Positions 49,596-59,296 of a stretch of DNA of 64,000 nucleotides are shown piece after piece. The first letter of the stretch is position 1; every line of letters starts with the position of its first letter. The notes below the pieces were generated by a model, which saw only the letters and a program-made list of their open reading frames with translations, searched no databases and was not told where the DNA came from. The position numbers and the translations under genes were made by a program. This DNA is from Pelagovum pacificum (GTDB lineage: Bacteria > Pseudomonadota > Alphaproteobacteria > Rhodobacterales > Rhodobacteraceae), in assembly GCF_016134045.1 (NCBI RefSeq), contig NZ_CP065915.1, positions 3,657,001 through 3,721,000 of the forward strand, in the 5' to 3' direction.

Positions 49596-50489
49596 TCACG
49601 CGAAAGTCGCCTTCGCCTTCGAGCTCATGACAGCATCCGGCAGCAGGCTGCGCAGCATGGTGTCCTGCGGCGTCGGCTCGAAGTCGGGCAGCAGCTCGTT
49701 GAACAGCCTGTCGTCGAGGCGGTGATCCGTTTCGAACAGGTATCGCATCTCGTTCATCTCGCGAGCGAATTCCCAGAACGGTGAGGCGACCCGAAATATC
49801 CACCACGGGAACCCGACGATGCGGAGGCTTCGGCCGGTCAACCGCTGCAGCGCATCGCGGAATTGCCGGGTCGTGAAGGGATGTCCCGGAAAGGGCACAT
49901 CGACGAAGGCGGGAAGCGTCGCGCGCTTGCGGGCCAGCTGCTCTGCCGCACGCGCCCAGTCGGGGAGGTAGCAGTAGGGCTGCATCACATCCGGACCGCC
50001 CGGGCTGGTGATGGTGCCCCGCTTGAACCCGCGCAGCAGGACCAGACCCGCAGCGTCGTCATCCCGATCGGGGTCGAGGAAATTGCCTGCCCGCAGGATG
50101 ATCGTCTGCACGCCGGAAGCCCGGTAGCTCGCCTCCATCTCCACACGAATCTTGCCCTTCTTCGCGACCGGTCGATGTGGGGTATGCTCCGACCAGACAC
50201 CCGGGCGGTTGCCGAAGTTGTAGACGTTGCCGGGAATGATAACCGTCGCGCCGGAGGCATGCGCCGCTGCTATGACCTCCGCCGTGATCTGCGGGACGAG
50301 GCGATCCCACGCGTGGTAGCTCGGCGGGTTCATGGCGTTGACGATGACATCCACGCCGGACGCGGCGGCGGTCATGTCGGTCCCGCGCGTGAAACGGCGA
50401 ACGGTCCATCCCGCTGTTTCGAAGGCCCGGGCCGCGTGCGAGCCGACCTTGCCGGACGCACCGAGGATGAGGGCAGTTCCAATTGTCAT
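49596..50489 (-). CDS. NAD(P)-binding short-chain/atypical SDR epimerase-like protein
   Basis: A 297-residue Rossmann protein with MTIGTALILGASGKVGSHAA, the nucleotide-binding opening of atypical SDRs (NmrA/epimerase-type), and a GVQTIILRAGNFLDPDRDDD mid-part that is typical of this group. The ATG at 50489 is chosen over the upstream one at 50534 because the fold starts here. It is divergent from the LysR gene, so it is likely the regulated target. The substrate is unknown. Confidence 0.85.
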   Translation of the reverse strand: MTIGTALILGASGKVGSHAARAFETAGWTVRRFTRGTDMTAAASGVDVIVNAMNPPSYHAWDRLVPQITAEVIAAAHASGATVIIPGNVYNFGNRPGVWSEHTPHRPVAKKGKIRVEMEASYRASGVQTIILRAGNFLDPDRDDDAAGLVLLRGFKRGTITSPGGPDVMQPYCYLPDWARAAEQLARKRATLPAFVDVPFPGHPFTTRQFRDALQRLTGRSLRIVGFPWWIFRVASPFWEFAREMNEMRYLFETDHRLDDRLFNELLPDFEPTPQDTMLRSLLPDAVMSSKAKATFA

Positions 50490-50570
50490 ATCGAACTCCA
50501 TCGCTGATGACTTGCTCACATCTGGTCGATACATCGCCCTAAAGGAATTGCATGGAATCGGTGGTCAGCT

Positions 50571-50584
50571 ATTCATTATTGAAT
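50571..50584. promoter_or_regulatory. Small palindrome at the LysR start
   Basis: ATTCA and TGAAT flank a 4-base TTAT centre in the divergent spacer, with the LysR ATG at its right edge. It could be part of the LysR autoregulatory site. The evidence is only its position and symmetry. Confidence 0.35.
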
Positions 50585-51476
50585 GGCACTGCCCGGCGAT
50601 CTCGATTGGACCTTGTTGCGCACCTTCCTTGCCGTGGGCGAGGCGGGCAGCCTGTCGGAAGCGGCACGTCGGCTAGGGTCCAGTCAGCCGACCGTCGGTC
50701 GCCAGATCAGGACGCTCGAGGATCAGGTCGGCTCGGAGTTGTTTCATCGGCAATCACGCGGGCTCGTCCTGACGGAAGCCGGCGCCGCGCTTATCGGTCC
50801 GGCGCGCAGGATGGGAGACGCCTCTCGCGAGATCGCCCTGAGTGCCGCCGGTCGGGAGGCCCGTCTCGCCGGGCCGGTTCGGATCACGGCCTCGCACGCG
50901 ATCAGCTACTATCACCTCGGCCCGATCCTCGCGCGGTTCCGGGTTGCAGAGCCCGACATCTCGATCGATCTCGTGCCGTCGGACGCGCCCTCCAACCTGC
51001 TGTTTCGAGAGGCAGACATCGCCGTCCGGATGTTCCGGCCGACGCAGCTGGACCTCGTCACCCGGCACATCGGCGATGTGGAGCTGTCGGCCTTCGCCGC
51101 CAAGAGCTACGTCGCGCGGCGCGGCCTGCCCGAGTCCCAGCGCGACATGCTCGACCACGACTTCGTCGGGTTCGACCGTAATCCACAGATCATCGAAGGC
51201 TTCATCGCGGCCGGTCTCAAGGTCGATCGGGACTTTTTCGCCACGCGGGTCGACGACAACCTCGCCAACTGGGCGATGACGCGGGGCGGCTGCGGCATCG
51301 GCTTCCAGCAGGCGAAGGTCGGACGGGCCGACCCGGAGGTCGTCGAGGTCAAGCTCGACTTCCCGCTGCCGACCCTGCCGATCTGGCTCACCGCGCACGA
51401 GGCGATGCGCGGCACGCCCCGGATCCGGCGCACGTGGGACGCGCTGGCGGAGGGCCTCGCGGCCGTCGTTCGCTGA
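50583..51476 (+). CDS. LysR-family transcriptional regulator
   Basis: A 297-residue [24 protein letters not shown] then [20 protein letters not shown] is the helix-turn-helix, and the effector domain follows ([20 protein letters not shown]). It is divergent from the SDR-like gene and lies between the EEP-fold gene and leuB, so it is not obviously part of leucine synthesis. The closest functional link is the divergent oxidoreductase. Confidence 0.9.
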   Translation: MALPGDLDWTLLRTFLAVGEAGSLSEAARRLGSSQPTVGRQIRTLEDQVGSELFHRQSRGLVLTEAGAALIGPARRMGDASREIALSAAGREARLAGPVRITASHAISYYHLGPILARFRVAEPDISIDLVPSDAPSNLLFREADIAVRMFRPTQLDLVTRHIGDVELSAFAAKSYVARRGLPESQRDMLDHDFVGFDRNPQIIEGFIAAGLKVDRDFFATRVDDNLANWAMTRGGCGIGFQQAKVGRADPEVVEVKLDFPLPTLPIWLTAHEAMRGTPRIRRTWDALAEGLAAVVR

Positions 51477-51559
51477 CGCCCGGGACCCGCTCTGCCCTTG
51501 AACCTGCCCCGGGGTCGGGCTACCGCAACGCCGACGCGATCAGACACAGGACCGGACCC

Positions 51560-52660
51560 ATGGCGAACCCTTCCCTGCTCATTCTCCCCGGCGACGGCAT
51601 CGGCCCCGAAGTCATGACCGAGGTGCGCAAGGTCATCGACTGGTACGGCACGCAAGGCTTCCCCTTCGACGTGAGCGAGGACCTCGTCGGCGGGGCCGCC
51701 TATGACGCTCATGGCGCCCCGCTGTCGGACGAGACGATGGAGAAGGCCCAACAGGTCGATGCCGTGCTGCTCGGCGCCGTCGGAGGTCCCAAGTACGACA
51801 CGCTCGACTTCTCGGTGAAGCCGGAGCGGGGCCTGCTGCGCCTCCGCAAGGAGATGGACCTGTTCGCGAACCTCCGTCCGGCACAATGTTTCGACGCGCT
51901 GGCCGACTTTTCCTCGCTGAAGAAGGACGTTGTTGCCGGGCTCGACATCATGATCGTGCGCGAGCTGACCTCCGGTGTCTATTTCGGCGAGCCGCGCGGC
52001 ATCATCACCGAGAACAACGAGCGCGTGGGCATCAACACCCAGCGCTACACCGAGTCCGAGATCGACCGCGTCGCGCGGTCGGCGTTCGACCTGGCCATGA
52101 AGCGGGGCAAGAAGCTCTGTTCGATGGAAAAGGCCAACGTCATGGAGTCGGGCATCCTGTGGCGCGACGTCGTGACCGAAGTCGGCAAGGATTATCCCGA
52201 GGTCGAGCTGACGCACATGTATGCCGACGCCGGCGCCATGCAGCTGACCCGCTGGCCGAAGCAGTTCGACGTGATCGTCACCGACAACCTGTTCGGCGAC
52301 CTCTTGTCCGACCTCGCCGCGATGCTGACCGGCTCTCTCGGGATGCTGCCCTCCGCTTCGCTCGGCCTGCCGATGGCCAACGGTCGCCCCAAGGCGATGT
52401 ATGAGCCAGTGCACGGCTCCGCACCCGACATCGCGGGCCAGGGCAAGGCGAACCCGATCGCCTGCATCCTCTCCTTCGCGATGGCGCTGCGCTACAGCTT
52501 CGACCTCGGCACGCAGGCCGATCAGCTGGAAGCCGCCGTCGAGAAAGTGCTCGCCGACGGGCTGCGAACCGCCGATCTGCTGGGCGAAGAAGGGCGCGAC
52601 CCGGTCAGCACCTCCGAGATGGGGGATGCAATCGTCGCCGCGCTCGAGGACAGTATTTGA
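51560..52660 (+). CDS. leuB: 3-Isopropylmalate dehydrogenase
   Basis: A 366-residue NAD-dependent decarboxylating dehydrogenase of leucine synthesis. Motifs are [13 protein letters not shown] (N-terminus), [17 protein letters not shown] (substrate specificity helix), [37 protein letters not shown] and [16 protein letters not shown] (NAD site). The ATG at 51560 lies after a short spacer. The gene is not adjacent to leuCD: a membrane protein, an EEP protein and the LysR/SDR pair intervene. Confidence 0.97.
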   Translation: MANPSLLILPGDGIGPEVMTEVRKVIDWYGTQGFPFDVSEDLVGGAAYDAHGAPLSDETMEKAQQVDAVLLGAVGGPKYDTLDFSVKPERGLLRLRKEMDLFANLRPAQCFDALADFSSLKKDVVAGLDIMIVRELTSGVYFGEPRGIITENNERVGINTQRYTESEIDRVARSAFDLAMKRGKKLCSMEKANVMESGILWRDVVTEVGKDYPEVELTHMYADAGAMQLTRWPKQFDVIVTDNLFGDLLSDLAAMLTGSLGMLPSASLGLPMANGRPKAMYEPVHGSAPDIAGQGKANPIACILSFAMALRYSFDLGTQADQLEAAVEKVLADGLRTADLLGEEGRDPVSTSEMGDAIVAALEDSI

Positions 52661-52725
52661 CGTTCCTGCCAAGCTGACCGATCAAAGGGGCGAAGCCGCC
52701 CCGTCGGCCGCCTGAAAGGTCTTAC

Positions 52726-53679
52726 ATGTCCCCCAATGTCCGCGGCGCCCTGCTTGCGCTGATCGCCTTCGGTATTTTTTCGACCAGCGACGTGATCGTG
52801 AAGACGCTCGGCGCGTACTACGCGCCGGTGCAGCTCGTGTTCTTCTCGACGTTGCTTGGCTTCCCGCTCGCCACGATGATGCTGATGCGCGACCCGACGC
52901 CGGGGACGCTGAAGCCGGCGAACCCCTGGTGGATCGCTGCGCGCGTCGTCGCGACGGTCTTTACCGGGCTCTGCGGGTTCTATGCCTTCTCGGCACTGCC
53001 GCTGGCGCAGACCTACGCGATCATCTTCGCCTCGCCCCTGCTTATCACGGTCCTGTCGATCCCGATTCTGGGCGAAAAGGTCCGCATGCGCCGCTGGGCG
53101 GCCGTCATCGTCGGCCTGATCGGTGTCGCGGTCGTTCTGCGCCCCGGCTCTGCCGAGCTCGGCCTCGGGCACCTCGCTGCGCTTGGCGCGGCCACCGGCA
53201 ACGCGGTCGCCTCGATCATCGCCCGCAAGATCGGCACGCAGGAACGGACCGTCGTGATGGCGATCTATCCCTTGATGGGGAACTTCCTGTTCATGGGAGC
53301 CGGCCTCGCCTTCTTCTACGAGCCGATGGCGGGCGCGCACTTCGGTCTGGTGGCGCTGATGTCCACGATGGGCTTCATCGCGAGCGTTCTCGTGGTCATG
53401 GCCTACAGCACCGGAGAGGCCACTGTGGTTGCCCCGATGCAATATTCCCAGATCATCTGGGCCACCTTCTACGGCTACATCTTCTTCAGCGAGACCATCG
53501 ACTTCTACACGGCCCTCGGCGCCGCGATCATCATCGCCAGCGGCCTCTACATCGTATTCCGCGAGAGCCGGGCGTCGGAAAATACCCCGGTCCTCAGATC
53601 GCGCAGCCGACCGTCGCTCGCGCTCTTCCGTGTCGGCGCATGGGTCCGGCTCGAGCGATCCCGCCAGCAGGCAAAATGA
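52726..53679 (+). CDS. DMT/EamA-family transporter
   Basis: A 317-residue inner-membrane protein with about ten helices in two EamA repeats (MSPNVRGALLALIAFGIFST; then after residue 150 the second repeat). It is of the drug/metabolite transporter superfamily, with substrate unknown. The last about 30 residues are basic and cytoplasmic (RSRSRPSLALFRVGAWVRLE). It follows leuB by 65 bases, and the tRNA gene lies just beyond it. Confidence 0.88.
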   Translation: MSPNVRGALLALIAFGIFSTSDVIVKTLGAYYAPVQLVFFSTLLGFPLATMMLMRDPTPGTLKPANPWWIAARVVATVFTGLCGFYAFSALPLAQTYAIIFASPLLITVLSIPILGEKVRMRRWAAVIVGLIGVAVVLRPGSAELGLGHLAALGAATGNAVASIIARKIGTQERTVVMAIYPLMGNFLFMGAGLAFFYEPMAGAHFGLVALMSTMGFIASVLVVMAYSTGEATVVAPMQYSQIIWATFYGYIFFSETIDFYTALGAAIIIASGLYIVFRESRASENTPVLRSRSRPSLALFRVGAWVRLERSRQQAK

Positions 53680-53682
53680 TCC

Positions 53683-53711
53683 TTGCAAACCGGCCGTGGT
53701 GGGGCTAGTGC
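53683..53711 (+). promoter_or_regulatory. Promoter of tRNA-Pro
   Basis: TTGCAA and TAGTGC are separated by 17 bases and end 12 bases before the mature tRNA start. The pair fits a sigma-70-type tRNA promoter. Confidence 0.5.
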
Positions 53712-53723
53712 ACCCGCCACGGT

Positions 53724-53800
53724 CGGAGTGTAGCTCAGCCTGGTAGAGCACTGTCTTCGGGAGGCAGGGGTCGGAGGTTCGAATCCTCTCACTCCGACCA
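53724..53800 (+). tRNA. tRNA-Pro(CGG)
   Basis: A complete 77-base cloverleaf. The acceptor arm CGGAGTG pairs with CACTCCG, and the encoded CCA end is present. The anticodon loop TTCGGGA gives anticodon CGG, which reads the Pro codon CCG. The T arm carries the standard TTCGAAT loop. A perfect 8-bp hairpin (CGAGGTTC and GAACCTCG at 53839-53856) follows, possibly its terminator. Confidence 0.95.
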
Positions 53801-53901
53801 ATAAATCCAGGCATTCGGTAGTTTCTGAAACGAAAGTTCGAGGTTCTTGAACCTCGGATTAGCGTTCTCTTGGCATTCCGAAGCAGCCCCCCCGGCGCGT
53901 G

Positions 53902-54456
53902 TCACGAGGATGCACCCCGGCCGGGCCACATGCTGGCGAAGACGCCATCCTTCAGCACGACCGCATGAAACAGCGCTGCGCCGATGTGCATCAGGACCAA
54001 GGGGATCAGCGCGAAACGCGTGATGGCGTGGATCGACTTGGCCGTCTCCGCCAGCGCTTCGTTAGCGGGGACGAGGGGCGGGACGCCGAGACGGTCCAGA
54101 AACTCGATCGGGAAATCGCCCGCGACCACCCGGACATAGCCCGACAGCGCCATCACCAGCAGCGCGGCATAGAGGAGCCAGTGCGTCGCGACCGCGACAC
54201 GCTGCTGCAGCGGCGGGACGCTGTCTGGCAGTGGCGGTGGCGGGTTGGCGAGGCGATAGGCCAGCCGGACCAGCACGAGGATCAGGATCAGGACGCCGAC
54301 GTGCTTGTGGTAGATGAACAGTGCGTCCTGAAGGCCCCGGCCGATCCCGTCCTGCACCATGACAAGGCCAGCCGGGATCGTCGACACAACCAGAAGCGCG
54401 ACGATCCAGTGCAGCGCCTTGGCGGGGCCACGGTAACTGCGCATCCGGTCAGACAT
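53902..54456 (-). CDS. Cytochrome b561-family membrane protein
   Basis: A 184-residue diheme b-type cytochrome of the CybB/B561 type. Four helices are seen, with histidines in KALHWIVALLVVSTIPAG, ALFIYHKHVGVLILILV, VATHWLLYAALLVMALSGYV and PLVLMHIGAALFH as likely heme ligands. It would move electrons in the inner membrane. It has no obvious partner gene and ends near tRNA-Pro. Confidence 0.9.
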   Translation of the reverse strand: MSDRMRSYRGPAKALHWIVALLVVSTIPAGLVMVQDGIGRGLQDALFIYHKHVGVLILILVLVRLAYRLANPPPPLPDSVPPLQQRVAVATHWLLYAALLVMALSGYVRVVAGDFPIEFLDRLGVPPLVPANEALAETAKSIHAITRFALIPLVLMHIGAALFHAVVLKDGVFASMWPGRGASS

Positions 54457-54762
54457 CGGTGGACCCCTTTTTCGTTGATCTTGGGAAAGCCTGCGCCATC
54501 GGCTGGTGCCAAGTCAAAGACCACGGGCGTGTCATGGCGATTTTGCTTTGGCGGAGGGGCAGTCGGCACGTTTGCAGCACGACTTCCGAAACTTAAGCAC
54601 CATTCGCCATTGCCGCGATGGGCCGGATCGAACAAGTCGGACCGCCTGCGGACATCCGCGCGAAGCCGGCCAGCGAGTTCGTGCGGGAACTTACGGCAGT
54701 CTAGGCTCTACGGTGCACTATTGGTCGCCCGGCAGGCCTGGGCGACCTACCCGGCTCGGGAC
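54457..54762. other. Intergenic region between cytochrome b561 and LysR
   Basis: The stretch is a 306-base gap. It holds a perfect 8-bp hairpin at 54723-54747 (GGTCGCCC and GGGCGACC, loop GGCAGGCCT) that could end the LysR transcript. Open frames here have no recognisable protein features. The cytochrome promoter should also be here. Confidence 0.5.
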
Positions 54763-55653
54763 TCAACGATTGCCGCGACGGACCAGGTCCAGGAACGCCG
54801 AGAACCCGGCCGACGGATTGCGACGTCCGGGATAATAGAGGCTGAACCCGGGCCGCTGCGGCGTCCAGTCCTCAAGGAGGCGGATCAGCCGGCCCTCGGC
54901 GAGGTCCGCGGCAACATCCTGTTCGATGAAATACCCGATCCCGGTCCCTGCCAGTACTGCGGATCGGGCGATAGCAGGCTCGTCGATGGTCAGGCGGCCC
55001 CTGGCGTCGATCAGGACGACGTCGCCGTTTTTCTCGAACTGCCATCGGTACAGGGCACCGTCAGGCAGGCGTACCCGGATGCACGCGTCCACGGGCAGGT
55101 CCGCCGGGCTCCTCGGGGTCGCGTTGTGTGTCAGCCATTCGGGAGAGGCCACAACCGCATGTCGCTGCGGCACGCCGATTGGCAGGGCGATCATGTCCCG
55201 GGGCACGAGGTCGGCGGATCGAAGGCCAAGATCGAAGCCCTCGGCCACGATATCCACCAGCCGCCCTTCGGTGACGACATCGACCTGCATTTCGGGATAC
55301 CGGCCGAGGAATTCGACCACCAACGGCGCAAGCGCACGCCCTCCCTGAACGGAGGCATTGATGCGCAGCACACCCGCCGGTGTTTCGCGTTGAGAGCGCG
55401 CGGACTCCAGCGCGGCGCCGATCTCCGAAAGCGCGGGAGTGATCGCCTCGACAAACTCGCGGCCCGCGTCGGTCAGGGACACGCTACGAGTGGTTCGGTT
55501 GAACAGCCGAACGCCAAGGTCACTCTCGAGTCGTCCGACAGCGTGTGACAGCGCCGAAGTCGACATCTCGAGCTCCCGCGCGGCGACCCGGAACGAACCG
55601 TGCCGCGCGACGGCCAGAACCGCCTTGAGACTTCTGAGCCCGGTATTTGTCAT
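54763..55653 (-). CDS. LysR-family transcriptional regulator
   Basis: A 296-residue [24 protein letters not shown] then [20 protein letters not shown] forms the helix-turn-helix, and the effector domain is normal ([20 protein letters not shown]). The ATG at 55653 (MTNTGLRS) is chosen over two upstream starts that would add 28 residues or fewer; the upstream ones remain possible. It is divergent from the SnoaL-like gene, its probable target. Confidence 0.88.
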   Translation of the reverse strand: MTNTGLRSLKAVLAVARHGSFRVAARELEMSTSALSHAVGRLESDLGVRLFNRTTRSVSLTDAGREFVEAITPALSEIGAALESARSQRETPAGVLRINASVQGGRALAPLVVEFLGRYPEMQVDVVTEGRLVDIVAEGFDLGLRSADLVPRDMIALPIGVPQRHAVVASPEWLTHNATPRSPADLPVDACIRVRLPDGALYRWQFEKNGDVVLIDARGRLTIDEPAIARSAVLAGTGIGYFIEQDVAADLAEGRLIRLLEDWTPQRPGFSLYYPGRRNPSAGFSAFLDLVRRGNR

Positions 55654-55750
55654 TGTCCTGTTTTTGTCATCGTCAGATGCCATTTTATCCCGATTATCAG
55701 GACACATGTCGATTTCTATCTGTTGGGCAGTCAACAAGAGGATGACATGA

Positions 55751-56071
55751 ATGAACCTGCCAGCCCCGATTCAAACCTACTTCGCGGCCCGACCTCCGGG
55801 CGATTCATCGAAACTTGCGGCGGCCTTCGCTCCTGACGCCGTCGTTCAGGACGAGGGGCAAACATTGCATAGCCCCGGACAGATCGCACCCTGGTGGGAA
55901 GCCGCGAAGCAGAAGTACGACCATACCGCCGAGCCGCTAGAGATGGCTGAGGACGCAGGCACCACGATCGTCCGCGCCAGGGTCACCGGCAATTTCCCGG
56001 GTAGTCCGGCCGTGCTCACGTTCCGCTTCACACTGGACGGGGAACGGATCTCAAGATTGGCGATCGGTTGA
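55751..56071 (+). CDS. SnoaL/NTF2-like small protein
   Basis: A 106-residue cone-fold protein, with IQTYFAARPPGDSSKLAAAF, the GQIAPWWEAAKQKYDHTAEP segment and VTGNFPGSPAVLTFRFTLDG. It resembles SnoaL-like/NTF2 proteins, which are steroid- or polyketide-cyclase-type or small catalytic proteins of varied role. It is divergent from a LysR gene and followed by a long inverted repeat. No catalytic residues can be named with confidence. Confidence 0.85.
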   Translation: MNLPAPIQTYFAARPPGDSSKLAAAFAPDAVVQDEGQTLHSPGQIAPWWEAAKQKYDHTAEPLEMAEDAGTTIVRARVTGNFPGSPAVLTFRFTLDGERISRLAIG

Positions 56072-56079
56072 CCCTGCAA

Positions 56080-56138
56080 GGTCGATGGGCGCGCTGAAGT
56101 GTGACGGCGAACCGCAGTTTACCGCGCGCCCATCGACC
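56080..56138. repeat. Long perfect inverted repeat between SnoaL-like and cupin genes
   Basis: Two exact 15-base arms, GGTCGATGGGCGCGC and GCGCGCCCATCGACC, are separated by 29 bases. The right arm is followed by GCCAGGAAATTTT, a short T-containing tail. It may be a terminator for the SnoaL-like transcript or a repeated element; the large loop is unusual for a simple terminator. Confidence 0.6.
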
Positions 56139-56239
56139 GCCAGGAAATTTTGAAACACCCCAAAGAAAACCTTTGCCTTGGCTCTGTCCTTCCCTCCCGC
56201 TCCTGTGCAAATGTCGCTCAACGGAAAGAGGGAGGAGAC

Positions 56240-56872
56240 ATGCCGCGCATCCTGCGTGAAACCGGGGCGTTCCCGGACTGGTGCCAGTTGAGCGCCTTCG
56301 AAATTCTGCACCCCGACAGTGCCGGCACACGGCTGCAGCCAAAGGCGGCGCGCGAGCGGATCGTCGCGGTGACGGGTGGAATAAACGTCCGCTTCGGGAC
56401 GGAAGGGACGGTCCTGTCACCGGGCCAGTTTCTCGACCTCCCGCCCGACCTGGATGACATCGAGATCGCCGCGCTGACCGACGGCGCCTGCGCCGTCCGG
56501 CTTTCGGGGACGTGGAGCGGACCGTTGGGGGGCTGCGGCGTGTTTCGGGCGGCCGATACCGACTCGCCCTCCGACAAGGGCGACCCGGTCGACTACGAGA
56601 AGACCACGAACATCGACAGCCATTACCACGACTGCGACGAATACTGGATCGTGGTCGAGGGGCGCGGAACCGTCGTCGTCGACGGCGAAGCCGCCGAAAT
56701 GGGGCCCGGCGATTGCCTTTGCATCGGCATGGGCCATCACCACGACATGTCGCGGGCGCCGGAGCCGGTCACCGCAGTCTATTTCGAGACCAGCCTCGAG
56801 CGGCAGCAGCGCATCGGGCATCTCTGGGAACATACGCACGGGGCCGCCGAGCCGGCCGAGGGGAGAGATTGA
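56240..56872 (+). CDS. Cupin-domain protein
   Basis: A 210-residue protein with an N-terminal beta-rich half and a C-terminal cupin. DSHYHDCDEYWIVVEGRGTV and IGMGHHHDMSRAPEPVTAVY carry the conserved His and Glu residues of the cupin metal site. The ATG at 56240 follows GGGAGGAG, so the earlier in-frame ATG at 56150 is not used. It overlaps the Gfo/Idh start by one base (TGATG), so the two are coupled and may act on the same sugar-like compound. Confidence 0.87.
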   Translation: MPRILRETGAFPDWCQLSAFEILHPDSAGTRLQPKAARERIVAVTGGINVRFGTEGTVLSPGQFLDLPPDLDDIEIAALTDGACAVRLSGTWSGPLGGCGVFRAADTDSPSDKGDPVDYEKTTNIDSHYHDCDEYWIVVEGRGTVVVDGEAAEMGPGDCLCIGMGHHHDMSRAPEPVTAVYFETSLERQQRIGHLWEHTHGAAEPAEGRD

Positions 56873-57936
56873 TGACCAAGCGAGTCATTCACGTGGGCGT
56901 GGGCAGCTTTGGCCGCCGCTGGTGCAGCGAGTTCCTGACCCGCAACATCGCGGACGGCACGATCGAAGTCGTCGCCATCGCAGATGTCGACGCGGAGGCA
57001 GTCGCGCTTGGCCAGAAGACGCTCGGCCTGCCCGACAGCGCCTGCCACACCTCGATCGAGGAAGCCTTCGCCACGCACGAGGCGGACTTCTGCACCATCG
57101 TCGTGCCGCCGGAATTCCACGAGGCGGTGGTCGACGTCGCCATCGCGCACGGCGTCGACATCCTGTGTGAAAAGCCGATCGCCGCCACGATGGAAGCCTC
57201 GGTGCGCATCGCACGCAAGGTGCGCGAGGCGGGGCGCAAGATGGCCGTCACGATGAGCCACCGTTTCGATCAGGACAAGACGACGCTGCGGCAGGTCATC
57301 CGGTCCGGCAAGCTCGGCAAGGTCAGCCAGGTGAGCTGCCGCTACTTCTCGGACATGCGCGGGCACATGGAATGGGGCGCCCTGTTCCGGCACACGATGC
57401 AGGACCCGCTGTTGATCGAGGGCGCGGTACACCACCTCGATCTGGTCGCGGACTTCGCAGGCGCGAAGTGCAAGACGCTGTTCGCCACCACGTGGAAGCC
57501 CGACTGGGCCGAATATGCCGGGGACACCGACGGGATCGTCACGATGGTGTTCGAGAACGGCGTGCGCGGCGTCTACGAAGGCTCATCAAGCTCTGCCACC
57601 GGCCTGAACGACTGGACGATGGAATACGTCCGGGTCGAGTGCGAGAACGGCACGGCGATCCTGAACAACCGCGAGATCGAGGTCTTTACCCGACAGGACA
57701 TCTTCCACCAGCGCTACCGCGAAGGCATGGGCCAGAAGCTGCCCCTGCTTCAGCAGCCGAAATGGCTGAACACCTGGCTGATCGAGAAGTTCTGCAACTG
57801 GCTCGACGGCGGGCCGGAGATGGAAACGATCGTCGAGAAGAACGTGCAGGCCAGCGCCCTGATCTTCGCCTCGATCGAGAGCGTTCGCACCAATAGCGCT
57901 ATCGAAGTGCAGGACTACGTCGGAAGCTTCTCGTAA
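56872..57936 (+). CDS. Gfo/Idh/MocA-family oxidoreductase
   Basis: A 354-residue dehydrogenase. The nucleotide-binding motif is HVGVGSFGRRWCSEFLTRN; CEKPIAATMEAS is the EKP motif, and LLIEGAVHHLDLVADFAGAK holds the catalytic His region. It is coupled to the cupin gene and ends before a 13-bp hairpin. The reaction and substrate are unknown; the cupin context suggests sugar or inositol metabolism. Confidence 0.9.
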   Translation: MTKRVIHVGVGSFGRRWCSEFLTRNIADGTIEVVAIADVDAEAVALGQKTLGLPDSACHTSIEEAFATHEADFCTIVVPPEFHEAVVDVAIAHGVDILCEKPIAATMEASVRIARKVREAGRKMAVTMSHRFDQDKTTLRQVIRSGKLGKVSQVSCRYFSDMRGHMEWGALFRHTMQDPLLIEGAVHHLDLVADFAGAKCKTLFATTWKPDWAEYAGDTDGIVTMVFENGVRGVYEGSSSSATGLNDWTMEYVRVECENGTAILNNREIEVFTRQDIFHQRYREGMGQKLPLLQQPKWLNTWLIEKFCNWLDGGPEMETIVEKNVQASALIFASIESVRTNSAIEVQDYVGSFS

Positions 57937-57953
57937 AGCCGTCTGCCTGACGC

Positions 57954-57989
57954 GTTCGGGCCGGTGTCACGACAGGCACCGGCCCGAAC
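57954..57989. terminator. Hairpin between convergent genes
   Basis: GTTCGGGCCGGTG and CACCGGCCCGAAC form a perfect 13-bp stem with a 10-base loop between the Gfo/Idh gene (+) and the SRPBCC gene (-). There is no T-tract, but the position favours bidirectional termination. Confidence 0.65.
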
Positions 57990-58009
57990 CCTGATCCAGG
58001 TCGCTCCGC

Positions 58010-58444
58010 TCAACCGACCCGGTCGGCGATGGCGCGGATCCCGGCCGCAAAGGTGTTGCGACCTACGCGTTCACGGATGTCGGCCTCGTCCTCGGGCGAC
58101 ACGTCGAAATCGGCCCACCATTCCACAAAGCTACGGTCGCCTTCGGTGATCGGCGTCACGCGCCACGTGGCGACGTAATTCTCGATCGGCATCGGGCTTT
58201 CGAGGATCGTGTAGGTGAAGGTCCGGTCCGTGTCCGAAAAGGCGATCAGCCGCTCCCGCAGGAAGCCGCCGTCGGACACGGTGAAAGCCCGGACGCAGCC
58301 GACCTGGTCGGACGGCCTGCCCTCTTCGATCTCGCTCTTCTCGATGATCGGATGCCAGTCGCCGTGCCCGTTGTAGTCGCGGGTGAAGGCCCAGACCTTT
58401 TCGGCCGGGGCATCGATGACGTCGCTCACATAGACGTGGGCCAT
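58010..58444 (-). CDS. SRPBCC-family (START-like) protein
   Basis: A 144-residue protein with the opening VYVSDVIDAPAEKVWAFTRD, the helix-grip fold of polyketide-cyclase-like and START-domain proteins that bind hydrophobic ligands. The second half has YVATWRVTPITEGDRSFVEW and WWADFDVSPEDEADIRERVG, common in this family. It has GAGGAGGAG before its ATG at 58444 and lies 12 bases after the PEP-hydrolase-family gene, so it is the last gene of that unit. Confidence 0.87.
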   Translation of the reverse strand: MAHVYVSDVIDAPAEKVWAFTRDYNGHGDWHPIIEKSEIEEGRPSDQVGCVRAFTVSDGGFLRERLIAFSDTDRTFTYTILESPMPIENYVATWRVTPITEGDRSFVEWWADFDVSPEDEADIRERVGRNTFAAGIRAIADRVG

Positions 58445-58456
58445 GTTGGCTCCTCC

Positions 58457-59296
58457 TCAGTTCGCCGGGCGGCGTATGGCGCCGAAGGCGCGGATCTGGT
58501 CAGTGATGGCGATCTCGGTCGGCAGCCGCTCCATGCTGCTCGCCCCGTAGAAGCCGTCACATTCGGGAACGTTCGCCAGCACGTGCGCCGCGTCGTCCGG
58601 CATCGCGATCGGCCCGCCGTGGCACAGCACCATCACGTCGCTGCGCACGGACCGGGCCGCGCGGGCGATGTCGCCAACAAGGCTGCTGGCGTCGTCCAGC
58701 GTCATGGCGGTCTCGGCCCCGATGGCGCCGCCCGTGGTCAGGCCCATGTGGGCCACCACGATGTCCGCGCCGGCCTCCGTCATCGCGCGCGCCTGATCGA
58801 CGTCGAAGACATAGGGCGTCGTCAGCATGTCCTTCGAATGGGCGAGCGCGATCATCTCGACCTCGAGATCGTAGCCCATGCCGGTCTCTTCGAGGTTCTG
58901 GCGGAAAACGCCATCGATCAGCCCGACCGTCGGGAAATTCTGGACACCGGCGAAGCCCTCGGCCTGCACGCGATCAAGGAACGTGTCAAAGTTGCAGAAC
59001 GGGTCTGTCCCGTTGACTCCGGCCAGCACCGGCGTGTGACGCACCACCGGCAGCACTTCGCGCGCCATCTCCATGACGATGTCGTTGGCGTTGCCGTAGG
59101 CCAGCACACCGGCCAGCGATCCGCGTCCCGCCATGCGGAACCGTCCGGAGTTGTAGATGACGATAAGGTCAATCCCTCCGTCTTCCTCGCACTTCGCCGA
59201 CAGACCGGTCCCGGCGCCGCCGCCGATCAGGGGCAGTCCACTGTCGATCTTGTCGCGGAAGCGTTTCAGCAGGGTCTGCCGGTCGTATCGGGTCAT
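58457..59296 (-). CDS. Phosphoenolpyruvate hydrolase-family TIM-barrel protein
   Basis: A 279-residue protein of the PEP-hydrolase/TIM-barrel signal-transduction-like family (pfam09370 type). The opening [40 protein letters not shown] and [15 protein letters not shown] are family features, as is [20 protein letters not shown]. Some members hydrolyse PEP-like enol phosphates; the reaction here is not known. Its start overlaps the Tm-1-like gene by four bases, a pairing that recurs in many bacteria and in a fused plant protein. Confidence 0.88.
   Translation of the reverse strand: MTRYDRQTLLKRFRDKIDSGLPLIGGGAGTGLSAKCEEDGGIDLIVIYNSGRFRMAGRGSLAGVLAYGNANDIVMEMAREVLPVVRHTPVLAGVNGTDPFCNFDTFLDRVQAEGFAGVQNFPTVGLIDGVFRQNLEETGMGYDLEVEMIALAHSKDMLTTPYVFDVDQARAMTEAGADIVVAHMGLTTGGAIGAETAMTLDDASSLVGDIARAARSVRSDVMVLCHGGPIAMPDDAAHVLANVPECDGFYGASSMERLPTEIAITDQIRAFGAIRRPAN

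Noticed and set aside
53801-53901. Integration site or genomic island downstream of tRNA-Pro
   Set aside because: No integrase gene, no repeat of the tRNA 3' end and no composition change is seen; housekeeping-type genes follow on.
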